Shown here in pieces: positions 7,376 to 16,008 of a DNA stretch of 54,035 nt. The DNA comes from an uncultured Chlorobiaceae bacterium (GTDB taxonomy: Bacteria; Bacteroidota; Chlorobiia; Chlorobiales; Chlorobiaceae). How positions within the stretch are numbered: position 1 is the stretch's first letter; each line of letters starts with the position of its first letter. The translations under genes were made by a program, and so were the position numbers. The notes beneath the pieces were generated by a model that was not told where the DNA came from, searched no databases, and worked only from the letters and a program-made list of their open reading frames with translations. The stretch covers positions 1-54,035 of the forward strand of contig CAJEXI010000022.1 in NCBI GenBank assembly GCA_903994455.1, given 5' to 3'.

Positions 7376-9387
7376 TGATGAATAATACATTTCGCAGGGC
7401 GCTTCCTCAGTATAGCAATCAAACATTTGACGGTCGTCAACGGGTTGTCGTCGAAAATGTCTCACCTGAACTTGATGGGGGAAAGTACCCGGCGAAAGGG
7501 ATTGAGGGTGAGAGTATTGTTGTTGAGGCAGATATTTTTGTTGATGGTGCCGATACCATCGCTGCAGAGCTTTGTTTCCGGTCTGCTGGCAGTGCAGAGT
7601 GGCAACGCTCCCCGATGGTCTCTCAAGGCAATGACCTTTGGAAAGGGGCGTTTACGGTAGGGCCTCCCGGTCAGTACGAATATACGATTGAAGCAAGGGT
7701 CGACCATTTCGAAACATGGAAAAAGGGATTGGTCAAAAAAATTGATGCTGCTCAGGATGTTTCGCTTGATCTGCAAATTGGAGCGCTTCTTGTCGACAAG
7801 GGTGTTGAAAGGGCCGATGCCGCCGATGCAGGGGAACTTGCACTCTTTGCCTCTTTACTCCGTTCCGGCAAAAGTGCCGAGGCCGGTGTTGCTGCTGTGG
7901 ATGCCCGGCTGGCGCTGCTGATGGCGAGTTATCCAGACAAGGATTATGCCTCTATGTACGACAGGGTGCTTGGCCTGACGGTTGAGCAGAAAAAGGCCGG
8001 ATGCAGTGCGTGGTATGAGCTTTTTCCCCGTTCGTGGAGTACGGAACCCGATACTCATGGTACTTTCAACGATTGTCAACGGCTGCTGCCAATGATTGCC
8101 GGGATGGGGTTTGACGTTGTTTATCTGCCGCCGATTCATCCGATTGGCCATACCAAACGGAAAGGCAAGAATAATGCACTGGTTGCCGCTCCCGGTGAGC
8201 CAGGAAGCTGTTGGGCGATTGGCAACCGTGATGGAGGGCACAAGGCTGTCCACGCTGAGCTTGGCACGGTTGAAGAGTTTGCGGCATTTGTTGCGGCGGC
8301 AGAGGCACACGGGATCTCTATTGCTCTCGATATTGCGTTTCAGTGTTCACCCGATCACCCTTATGTACAGGAGCACCCGCAGTGGTTTACCTGGCGCCCC
8401 GATGGAACCGTACAATTTGCTGAAAATCCACCAAAGAAATATGAGGATATTCTGCCCATTAATTTTGAGTCTCCCGATTGGCAGAACCTCTGGATGGAGC
8501 TGAAAAGCATTTTTCTTTTCTGGATTGGCAATGGTGTGAAAATTTTCCGTGTTGACAATCCTCATACAAAAGCTTTTCCTTTCTGGGAGTGGGCTCTTGC
8601 GTCGATCAAGGAGGAGCATCCCGATACCGTTTTTCTGGCCGAGGCATTTACCCGCCCAAAATTGATGGCTCGTCTTGCAAAGATTGGTTATAGTCAGTCT
8701 TACAGCTACTTTACCTGGCGCAATACCAAGCAGGAAATTCAGGAATATATGGTTGAACTGACCACACCGCCCCTGAAACATTTTATGCGGGCAAACTTCT
8801 GGCCAAACACCCCGGATATCCTCCACGAAGAGTTCCAGAAAGGCGAACGTGAAAAGTTTATTATCCGTCTGGTGCTGGCCGCAACACTTTCGTCAAACTA
8901 CGGGATGTACGGCCCTGCCTATGAACTCTGCGAGCATCTCCCCGTCGAGGGTAAGGAGGAGTATCTCAATTCCGAAAAGTATGAAATCAGGCAGTGGGAT
9001 CTTGATCGGCCCGGAAACATTCGTGCAGAGATTACCCGTATTAACCGGATCAGGAAGGAGAATGCTGCCCTGCAGAAGACCGACAACCTCACCTTTGTGC
9101 GGCTTGAAGTTTCTCCTGGCGAGGAACACGAGATGCTGATGGGTTATGTGAAGCGATCGGAAGATGACCGTAATGTCATTCTTACGGTGGTTAACCTCGA
9201 TCAGTCGAGTACACAGCGAGGATGGCTCCGCTTCCCGCTTGAACTTTTTGGCCTTTCTCACCTTCATCCGTTCATGGTTGAGGATCTGCTCAGTGGAAAT
9301 CGCTATCACTGGAACGGCGAGTGGAATTTTGTGGAAGTGAATCCGTTCAGTATGCCAGCGCATATTTTTCGGGTAACATTTTCCTGA
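7375..9387 (+). CDS. glgE: Alpha-1,4-glucan:maltose-1-phosphate maltosyltransferase
   Basis: GlgE extends alpha-1,4-glucans using maltose-1-phosphate. The protein has 670 residues: an N-terminal beta-sandwich region (about 1-200), a GH13-type barrel starting at S-A-W-Y-E-L-F-P-R-S-W, and a C-terminal beta domain. GH13 subfamily 3 features include P-P-I-H-P-I-G-H, the nucleophile D394 in I-F-R-V-D-N-P-H-T-K and the acid/base E423 in L-A-E-A-F-T-R-P-K. Both catalytic residues fall at the same numbers as in Streptomyces GlgE as I recall it. The treS-maltokinase fusion follows, which supplies maltose-1-phosphate, so the pair is a functional unit. ATG 7375 overlaps the stop of a small leader ORF; ATG 7378 is an alternative. 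Confidence 0.95.
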   Translation: MMNNTFRRALPQYSNQTFDGRQRVVVENVSPELDGGKYPAKGIEGESIVVEADIFVDGADTIAAELCFRSAGSAEWQRSPMVSQGNDLWKGAFTVGPPGQYEYTIEARVDHFETWKKGLVKKIDAAQDVSLDLQIGALLVDKGVERADAADAGELALFASLLRSGKSAEAGVAAVDARLALLMASYPDKDYASMYDRVLGLTVEQKKAGCSAWYELFPRSWSTEPDTHGTFNDCQRLLPMIAGMGFDVVYLPPIHPIGHTKRKGKNNALVAAPGEPGSCWAIGNRDGGHKAVHAELGTVEEFAAFVAAAEAHGISIALDIAFQCSPDHPYVQEHPQWFTWRPDGTVQFAENPPKKYEDILPINFESPDWQNLWMELKSIFLFWIGNGVKIFRVDNPHTKAFPFWEWALASIKEEHPDTVFLAEAFTRPKLMARLAKIGYSQSYSYFTWRNTKQEIQEYMVELTTPPLKHFMRANFWPNTPDILHEEFQKGEREKFIIRLVLAATLSSNYGMYGPAYELCEHLPVEGKEEYLNSEKYEIRQWDLDRPGNIRAEITRINRIRKENAALQKTDNLTFVRLEVSPGEEHEMLMGYVKRSEDDRNVILTVVNLDQSSTQRGWLRFPLELFGLSHLHPFMVEDLLSGNRYHWNGEWNFVEVNPFSMPAHIFRVTFS

Positions 9388-9437
9388 GACAATTTATTTT
9401 TAACGCATTTACTCTTTATACCTTTAACGAACTCAAC

Positions 9438-12400
9438 ATGTATCAACCCGAACCGCTCTGGTACAAAGACGCAATTATCTACGAGGCGCATGTCAAGACG
9501 TTTTATGACAGTAACAATGATGGTGTAGGCGATTTTCAGGGATTGCGCCAGAAGCTTGGCTATCTGCAAAGTCTTGGTATTACCGCTATATGGCTGCTAC
9601 CCTTTTATCCTTCGCCGCTCCGTGATGATGGATACGATATTGCCGACTATATGAGCGTCAATCCCGATTACGGTACGATGGAAGATTTCAGGGAGTTTCT
9701 TGAAGAGGCACACACTCTTGGTCTGAAGGTCATTACGGAACTCGTAGTGAACCACACTTCCGACCAGCACATCTGGTTCCAGCGTGCCAGAAAAGCTCCG
9801 GCAGGATCGCCTGAGCGGAATTTCTATGTCTGGAATGACAATCCTGATAAATATTCTGAAACCCGCATTATTTTTCAGGATTTTGAGGCTTCCAACTGGA
9901 CATGGGATCCTGTTGCCGGGCAGTATTTTTGGCACCGTTTTTACCATCATCAGCCTGACCTGAACTTTGAAAATCCGGCAGTCCAGGAGGCACTTCTCGG
10001 TGTGCTCGATTTTTGGCTTGGCATGGGTGTTGATGGTCTCAGGCTTGATGCCGTGCCATATCTTTACGAGGAGGAGGGTACAAATTGTGAAAACCTTCCC
10101 CAGACCTACGAGTATCTGAGGGGGCTGCGTACCTATGTTGATGAGCACTATCCCAACCGTATGCTGCTTGCCGAGGCCAACCAGTGGCCAGAGGATTCTG
10201 CGGCTTATTTTGGCAAGGGCGACCTTTGTCACATGAACTTCCATTTCCCCCTGATGCCGCGCATGTACATGGCGCTTGCGACCGAAGACCGTTTTCCTAT
10301 TATTGATATTCTTGAACAGACGCCGGAAATTCCGGAGAACTGCCAGTGGGCCTCATTTCTGCGCAATCATGATGAGCTGACGCTTGAAATGGTCACGGAC
10401 GAAGAGCGTGACTATATGCGCCGCGTCTATGCCAACGATCCGAGGGCCCGTATCAACCTTGGTATTCGTCGCCGTCTTGCGCCCCTCATGTCCAACGACC
10501 GCCGCAAGATTGAGCTGATGAACATCATGCTGCTCTCCCTGCCCGGCACCCCGGTGCTCTATTATGGTGACGAGATTGGTATGGGCGACAACTACTATCT
10601 TGGCGACCGCGACGGTGTGCGTACTCCGATGCAGTGGAACGCTGATCGCAATGCCGGTTTTTCGCGCGCCAATCCACAGAGGCTTCAGTTGCCCGTTATT
10701 ATTGACCCGGAATACCACTATGAAGCCGTCAACGTCGAGGTTCAGGAGAGCAATGTCAACTCTCTGCTCTGGTGGATGCGTCATGCGATTTTAACCGCAC
10801 ACCGTTACAAATCCCTCAGCCGGGGCACCATTGAGTTTCTGGAAGTAAGCAACCCAAAGGTGCTGATATTTATTCGGCAGTTTGAGGATGAGACCATGCT
10901 TTCGGTCATCAACCTCTCAAAAAATGCCCAGGCGGTGACGATTGATCTTTCCCGTTTTGACGGATATATTCCCGAAGAGGTTTTCAGTCTGAATCGGTTC
11001 CCGAAAATCAGGAAAATTCCCTATATGGTCGCACTCGGATCCTATGGTTATTTCTGGTTGAAGCTGATCAAGGATGTTGAAGTCGCCGATACTCGCGCCT
11101 CTCTTGAAAAGCCTTATGCCACAGTCTCACGCTGGCCAGCACTTTTTACCGGAAAAAACGGTGAGCTGCTCGAAACAGAGATTCTGCCCCAGTATTACAA
11201 CGCAAGCCGCTGGTTCGGAGGCAAGGCACGCACAATCATGCGCATTGCAATCAACGACACTATCCCGGTGACGGGCATGCCAAAAGCAAAGCTGCTGGTG
11301 ACCGAAGTGCGCTACTCGAGTGGAGAAAACGATCTCTACCAACTTCCAGTCTGTTTTGCGCCGCTCTCGGCAGTCAGTCAATTGGACGACAATTTCAGCA
11401 AGAGAGTCATAACAAGAGTGGTTATCGGTGATGAAGAGGGATATCTTTGCGACGCAACCTTCGACAGTCAGTTTTTGCGTCACCTCTACAAAATTGTAAC
11501 CGGAAAAGAGACATGGCAGGGCAAAGCTGGTCTTGTCGCGGGCCTCAAATCCTCAATGCTCAACCCTGTCAGCGAGAAATTTGCGGATGTTGAACCGGAA
11601 CCATTTCTTATGGGTGTCGAACAGACAAACACCTCAATCAGGTTCCACAACGATCTTTGCCTCAAACTCTACCGCCGTATCGAGCCTGGAGTATCGCCGG
11701 AGGTGGAGATGTGCAGTGCGCTGAGCGATCATACTTCATTTAAAAATCTTCCACGCTTTCTTGGTTCGCTGAATTATGATGAGAGTCGCACCAGCCGCTA
11801 CTCTCTTGGTATCCTGCAAAATTATGTCAGGAATGAAGGTGACGCATGGCAGCTTTCGCTCGGTCAGGCAAAGCGCTATTATGAGAATATTCTCCAAAAA
11901 ATGAACATCGGCATTACCTTGCCACCGCTTGGGGCACTGAGTGGTGAACCCTTGCAGCTCCCTGAAATTATGCAGGAGTGTATTGGAGGGATATACCTTG
12001 GCATGATTGAAAAGCTGGCAGAGCGTACCGCTGAAATGCACCTCTCACTGGCCTCAATTGTTGACGATCCCGCATTTGTGCCGGAAGCCTTTACGACGCT
12101 TTATCAGCGCTCTATTTATCAGGCGATGTGCGAGCAGGTCAAGCGTGCGGTTATTCTTATCAAAGAAGTCATGCCTAAGATGCCAGAGGAGCAAAAGCAG
12201 CTCGCCTCTCGTTTTGTACAGAAACAAAAACAGGTATTGCAGCAGTTTGATCCTGTCAGGCTTGAAAAAATTGACACCCTGAAAATCAGGATTCATGGTG
12301 ATTATCACCTTGGACAGGTGCTTTTTACCGGCAAAGACTTTATTATTATCGATTTTGAGGGTGAGCCTGCACGTCCGCTCTCTGAACGCAAGATCAAGCG

Positions 12401-12740
12401 CTCGGTTTTCCGCGATATTTCAGGGATGCTCCGATCATTTGATTATGCGGCCATCACCGCTCTCAGCCAGACCGAGGCGACACTCCGCCCTGAAGACAGG
12501 CTTGCCCTCGAGCCATGGGTTGACCGCTGGAGCTATTATGTCGGTCAGCACTTTATCGACAGCTACTTCGAAAAAACCAGTGGCAGCGACATTGTGCCGG
12601 CAGATCCGAGACAGCGTGAGCATCTGATGCGTGGCTACCTGATGAACAAGGCAATCTACGAGCTTAACTACGAGCTCAACAATCGCCCGGAATGGGCCTC
12701 TATTCCACTTCGCGGTATTCTGAAGATTCTGGAGTCCTGA
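9438..12740 (+). CDS. treS-mak: Trehalose synthase-maltokinase fusion
   Basis: This 1100-residue bifunctional enzyme begins with a GH13 trehalose synthase (W-Y-K-D-A-I-I-Y-E at the start, nucleophile D204 in L-R-L-D-A-V-P-Y, acid/base E246 in L-L-A-E-A-N-Q-W). It interconverts trehalose and maltose. From about residue 570 a maltokinase follows (Y-Y-N-A-S-R-W-F-G-G-K-A-R), with the kinase loop I-H-G-D-Y-H-L-G-Q (D955) and the metal-binding I-I-I-D-F-E-G-E-P (D972). The product is maltose-1-phosphate, the GlgE donor. ATG 9438 is chosen because it begins at the conserved N-terminus; a GTG 39 codons upstream would lie inside glgE. The gap to glgE is 50 bp, so the two are probably one operon. Confidence 0.95.
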   Translation: MYQPEPLWYKDAIIYEAHVKTFYDSNNDGVGDFQGLRQKLGYLQSLGITAIWLLPFYPSPLRDDGYDIADYMSVNPDYGTMEDFREFLEEAHTLGLKVITELVVNHTSDQHIWFQRARKAPAGSPERNFYVWNDNPDKYSETRIIFQDFEASNWTWDPVAGQYFWHRFYHHQPDLNFENPAVQEALLGVLDFWLGMGVDGLRLDAVPYLYEEEGTNCENLPQTYEYLRGLRTYVDEHYPNRMLLAEANQWPEDSAAYFGKGDLCHMNFHFPLMPRMYMALATEDRFPIIDILEQTPEIPENCQWASFLRNHDELTLEMVTDEERDYMRRVYANDPRARINLGIRRRLAPLMSNDRRKIELMNIMLLSLPGTPVLYYGDEIGMGDNYYLGDRDGVRTPMQWNADRNAGFSRANPQRLQLPVIIDPEYHYEAVNVEVQESNVNSLLWWMRHAILTAHRYKSLSRGTIEFLEVSNPKVLIFIRQFEDETMLSVINLSKNAQAVTIDLSRFDGYIPEEVFSLNRFPKIRKIPYMVALGSYGYFWLKLIKDVEVADTRASLEKPYATVSRWPALFTGKNGELLETEILPQYYNASRWFGGKARTIMRIAINDTIPVTGMPKAKLLVTEVRYSSGENDLYQLPVCFAPLSAVSQLDDNFSKRVITRVVIGDEEGYLCDATFDSQFLRHLYKIVTGKETWQGKAGLVAGLKSSMLNPVSEKFADVEPEPFLMGVEQTNTSIRFHNDLCLKLYRRIEPGVSPEVEMCSALSDHTSFKNLPRFLGSLNYDESRTSRYSLGILQNYVRNEGDAWQLSLGQAKRYYENILQKMNIGITLPPLGALSGEPLQLPEIMQECIGGIYLGMIEKLAERTAEMHLSLASIVDDPAFVPEAFTTLYQRSIYQAMCEQVKRAVILIKEVMPKMPEEQKQLASRFVQKQKQVLQQFDPVRLEKIDTLKIRIHGDYHLGQVLFTGKDFIIIDFEGEPARPLSERKIKRSVFRDISGMLRSFDYAAITALSQTEATLRPEDRLALEPWVDRWSYYVGQHFIDSYFEKTSGSDIVPADPRQREHLMRGYLMNKAIYELNYELNNRPEWASIPLRGILKILES

Positions 12741-12756
12741 TTTCGATTCTGAACGC

Positions 12757-12785
12757 ACGGGTCTGTCTGAGCAGGGCAGGCCCGT
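12757..12785. terminator. Hairpin between convergent treS-mak and mazG
   Basis: ACGGGTCTG (12757-12765) can pair with CAGGCCCGT (12777-12785): nine base pairs with one G-U and an 11-nt loop. It lies between the treS-mak stop and the mazG stop. No strong U-tract follows on either strand, so intrinsic termination is only plausible. Confidence 0.4.
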
Positions 12786-12800
12786 CGCTTTCAAGGCAAT

Positions 12801-13610
12801 CTATTCCTCTTTCGCCAACCTCCACAGCATATCAAGTTCTTCAGCGGTATACTCCTGCCACGGACGGCCTGATGCCTCAACGTTTTCTTCAATCTTGCGG
12901 AAGCGCCCCATAAACTTGTTGGTGGCTTTGCGGAGCGAGTCTTCGGGGTTTGTGCCGAGGAAGCGGCTGTAGTTGACAAGGGTAAAGAGCAGATCACCGA
13001 ATTCATTCTCCTGCTCTTCCTTGCTTGCTGCGTTTTTCAGCTCACTGATCTCTTCAACAAGCTTGTCGAGCACCCCCTCATCGCTCGGCCAGTCGAAGCC
13101 GACACCAGCCACCTTTTTCTGCACCCTGTAGGCGCGCAGGAGTTCCGACATGGCGTTTGGCACGCCGTCGAGCATGCTTTTCCGTCCCTCTTTTCGCTTG
13201 AGCGTTTCCCAGTTTTTCAGCACCTCCTGCTCGGTAGGTGCCAGGGTGTCGCCAAAAACGTGTGGATGGCGGCTGATGAGCTTGTGGCAGAGCGCATCGA
13301 AAACATCGGCAAAAGAGAATGTTCCGCGCTCCTGGCCCAAAAGAACCTGAAAGCTGAGATGCAGAAAGAGATCACCACACTCTTTTTTAAGTTCGATCTC
13401 GTCTTGCTGGTCGATGGCATGGATCAGTTCATAGCTCTCTTCAAGCAGCAGGTGAGCCAGAGACTCAGGAGTCTGTTTCCGATCCCAGGGGCACTCCTGC
13501 CGCAGCACGCGCACAAGGCTCAGGACCCGTTCAAACTGTTCGGAGAGGGTTCTCGGTCTCTCTGCGACAATATCGGCTTTTAACTGTTCATCAGGCATAT
13601 TCTCTGGCAT
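12801..13610 (-). CDS. mazG: Nucleoside triphosphate pyrophosphohydrolase MazG
   Basis: MazG hydrolyses (d)NTPs to monophosphates, clearing damaged or excess nucleotides. The 269-residue protein has two MazG repeats. The first contains E-C-P-W-D-R-K-Q-T with L-L-E-E-S-Y-E-L and the E-C-G-D-L-F-L-H-L helix. The second contains V-G-F-D-W-P and L-V-E-E-I-S-E-L with E-F-G-D-L-L-F-T-L-V-N. These E-E-x-x-E and E-x-x-D motifs bind the metal ions. The length is normal for the two-domain form. It diverges from mnmE, and an ATG four codons downstream (13598) is an alternative start. No link to the distant MazF-type remnant is implied. Confidence 0.95.
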   Translation of the reverse strand: MPENMPDEQLKADIVAERPRTLSEQFERVLSLVRVLRQECPWDRKQTPESLAHLLLEESYELIHAIDQQDEIELKKECGDLFLHLSFQVLLGQERGTFSFADVFDALCHKLISRHPHVFGDTLAPTEQEVLKNWETLKRKEGRKSMLDGVPNAMSELLRAYRVQKKVAGVGFDWPSDEGVLDKLVEEISELKNAASKEEQENEFGDLLFTLVNYSRFLGTNPEDSLRKATNKFMGRFRKIEENVEASGRPWQEYTAEELDMLWRLAKEE

Positions 13611-13734
13611 AGGTCAATGGTGTTTAGTGTTCTCTCCTCAACTGAGAATGAAGTTACTCTTTCTATCGGGTATTTCTTATACTTGACGACAGGGTTCAGA
13701 AAACCGATCCATACCATTTCGACCTTCGAGAGTT

Positions 13735-15156
13735 ATGAAGTCGTCCATCATTCAGCCAGAACAGGGATATCCAATTGCCGCGATTGCCACTCCGGTTGGT
13801 GTCGCAGCGCTTGCTGTGGTCCGTATTAGTGGCAAAGGGGCTTTTGCTATTGCCCAGAAAGTGTTTCGCAAGAAAAACAACCCGAAGTTCCGGTTTGAGC
13901 AGTCGAAGGGCTACCAGGCTCATTTTGGCACCGTTCATGACTGCGACGGGCTGATTGACGAGGTAGTTGCCCTCGTGTTCCGCTCGCCAAACTCCTTTAC
14001 CATGGAGGATATGGTTGAGCTCAGTTGCCACGGCGGCCCGGTTGTGGTGAAACACCTGCTGAAAGTGCTGCTTGACGAAGGGTGCCGACTGGCCGAGCCC
14101 GGAGAGTTTACCCGGCGGGCATTTCTTAACGGGCGTATCGATCTGTTACAGGCGGAGGCGATTGGCGAGATGATCCATGCCCGATCGGAATCGGCGTTTC
14201 GCACGGCGGTCACCCAGATGCAGGGGACACTTTCCACGAGGCTCAACGCCATGCGGGAACGGCTGCTCAGTTCATGCGCTCTTCTGGAGCTTGAGCTTGA
14301 TTTCAGTGAGGAGGAGGTTGAGTTTCAGAGCCGCAGCCAGCTTCAGGAAGAGCTTTGTCTTTTGCAGGAAGAGCTTTTGCGTCTTATCGACTCCTACCAG
14401 AGCGGCAGGATCCTGAAAGAAGGTGTTGCAACCGTTATTGCCGGAAAGCCAAATGCCGGAAAATCAACCTTGCTCAATGCGCTGCTTGGGGAGGAACGCT
14501 CCATTGTGAGCCATAGACCGGGCACAACACGAGACTATATTGAGGAGTGCTTTTTGCATGAAAAAACCATATTCAGGCTTACCGATACAGCAGGATTGCG
14601 TGAAGGTGGCGAAGAGATTGAGCATGAAGGCATTCGGCGCAGTTACAAAAAAATTTCTGAGGCTGATCTGATTGTCTATCTCCTCGATATCAGCCTTGAT
14701 GATTATCTTGATGAAGTTACCCGGATTCGAGCATTCCTTGAGCACTATCCTGCTGCTCGTATGATTGTGGCGGCCAATAAAACGGATCTCACTTCGGAGC
14801 AGATTGAGCGTCAGCAAAAGCTTCGGGCAGCAACCGGTTGCGAGGTTTGCGGACTCTCTGCATGCAGGGGTGAAGGGCTTGATGTGCTCAAACGCCTCAT
14901 GGGCAGTATGGCAGAGGGACTCGACAAGCAGCATGAAGCAAGTGTTCTTGTTACCAGCCTGCGCCATTATGAAGCGCTACGCAATGCTTCGGATGCCATC
15001 GATAATGCACAAGCGCTGATCGACACAGGTTCCGGCACTGAGCTTGTCGCGTTTGAACTCCGTTCAGCGCTTGAGTCTCTGGGGGAAATTACCGGCAAAG
15101 TGGTGAACGAGGAGATTTTAAATATCATCTTTGAGCGGTTCTGCATCGGAAAGTGA
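13735..15156 (+). CDS. mnmE: tRNA uridine-5-carboxymethylaminomethyl modification GTPase
   Basis: MnmE, with MnmG, installs cmnm5 groups on wobble uridine 34 of tRNA. The 473-residue protein has the N-terminal folate-binding domain (I-A-A-I-A-T-P-V-G-V-A-A-L-A), the helical domain, and an inserted GTPase domain with G1 G-K-P-N-A-G-K-S (from residue 237), D-T-A-G-L-R-E and N-K-T-D (348). It ends in the invariant C-I-G-K whose cysteine is needed for the reaction. It appears complete. It is convergent with ccsA. Confidence 0.97.
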   Translation: MKSSIIQPEQGYPIAAIATPVGVAALAVVRISGKGAFAIAQKVFRKKNNPKFRFEQSKGYQAHFGTVHDCDGLIDEVVALVFRSPNSFTMEDMVELSCHGGPVVVKHLLKVLLDEGCRLAEPGEFTRRAFLNGRIDLLQAEAIGEMIHARSESAFRTAVTQMQGTLSTRLNAMRERLLSSCALLELELDFSEEEVEFQSRSQLQEELCLLQEELLRLIDSYQSGRILKEGVATVIAGKPNAGKSTLLNALLGEERSIVSHRPGTTRDYIEECFLHEKTIFRLTDTAGLREGGEEIEHEGIRRSYKKISEADLIVYLLDISLDDYLDEVTRIRAFLEHYPAARMIVAANKTDLTSEQIERQQKLRAATGCEVCGLSACRGEGLDVLKRLMGSMAEGLDKQHEASVLVTSLRHYEALRNASDAIDNAQALIDTGSGTELVAFELRSALESLGEITGKVVNEEILNIIFERFCIGK

Positions 15157-15167
15157 AGGCGCATGAA

Positions 15168-15202
15168 CCCTGCACAGCGCCCATGTCAGGAGCCGTGCAG
15201 GG
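15168..15202. terminator. Hairpin between convergent mnmE and ccsA
   Basis: CCCTGCAC (15168-15175) is perfectly complementary to GTGCAGGG (15195-15202) with a 19-nt loop. It lies just after the mnmE stop and before the end of ccsA. No poly-T run follows, so it may only protect 3' ends or act weakly on both converging transcripts. Confidence 0.4.
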
Positions 15203-15210
15203 AAGAGACT

Positions 15211-16008
15211 TCAGCTTTGCGTGTAGGTATGGACGCTGTTCTGCGCCGAGGGAAGATAGTTGACACCAAACCAGCAGACCAGAAGCACAAGAAAGGCGAG
15301 AGCCAGGTACCACTGGAGTTTGCTCTGGTCAATCATGTAGCGGTAGGCATGAAGATAACCGAGATAAGCCAGCCAGGAGAGAAATGCCCAGGTCTCTTTA
15401 GGGTCCCAGGTCCAGTAATGTCCCCAGGCCTCCTTAGCCCAGAGCGCACCAAAGATCAGCCCGAAAGAGAGCAGCACAAAACCAAGCAAGGCAAGATAGT
15501 GTGAGACCGATTCGCCGGACACATTTCCCTTGGAGCGTAACTGGAGGTAGACGTTGTGCAATGCCGTAACTGAAGATGCGGCAAGCAGCACGTAGCCGAC
15601 CAGATAGACAACCACATGCGGAATAAACCAAGGACTCTGCAGTGCAGGCATAAGGGTTTTGTCGAACACTTCAGGATGAAGCATGTTGATGCCGAGAAAA
15701 AAAACTGCAAGCGCCATGCAGTAGTATTTCAGCCACCCGATTTTCCAGCGGTACTCAACCAGAAACCCCACAAGCGGAATCAGCGCCGCATACCAGAGTC
15801 GTGTTTCGCCAAGCGTCCTGAGCGGAGGGCGGTCAAGAAGCACCCAGTATGAAGCGATAAAACAGATCATGACCACCGATCCTGCAATGGCGAGAAATCG
15901 AGCGGGGAGTTTCAGCGCAGGAAGTCTCAGCGCAAGAAGAGAGAGCAGCGACCCGGTTGCCCAGAAAAAAATGGCAAGCCATGCAGCAGTATTAAAATCA
16001 AATGTCAT
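15211..16008 (-). CDS. ccsA: Cytochrome c biogenesis protein CcsA (ResC type)
   Basis: CcsA carries haem across the membrane and, with CcsB, ligates it to apocytochrome c in System II. The 265-residue protein is strongly hydrophobic with about eight membrane spans. It has the signature tryptophan-rich WWD-type loop, W-G-H-Y-W-T-W-D-P-K-E-T-W-A-F-L-S-W, near residues 195-215, and flanking histidines that can act as haem ligands. The start ATG overlaps the ccsB stop by four bases (ATGA, 16008-16005), showing a two-gene operon in the order ccsB-ccsA. Confidence 0.93.
   Translation of the reverse strand: MTFDFNTAAWLAIFFWATGSLLSLLALRLPALKLPARFLAIAGSVVMICFIASYWVLLDRPPLRTLGETRLWYAALIPLVGFLVEYRWKIGWLKYYCMALAVFFLGINMLHPEVFDKTLMPALQSPWFIPHVVVYLVGYVLLAASSVTALHNVYLQLRSKGNVSGESVSHYLALLGFVLLSFGLIFGALWAKEAWGHYWTWDPKETWAFLSWLAYLGYLHAYRYMIDQSKLQWYLALAFLVLLVCWFGVNYLPSAQNSVHTYTQS

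Noticed and set aside
12801..13610. mazG as partner of the MazF-type remnant at 2541-2738
   Set aside because: MazG here is the housekeeping two-domain pyrophosphohydrolase, 10 kb away and unrelated to the RHH-MazF module.
15163..15504. Plus-strand frame opposite ccsA
   Set aside because: It is entirely antisense to the clear CcsA membrane protein and has no family features.
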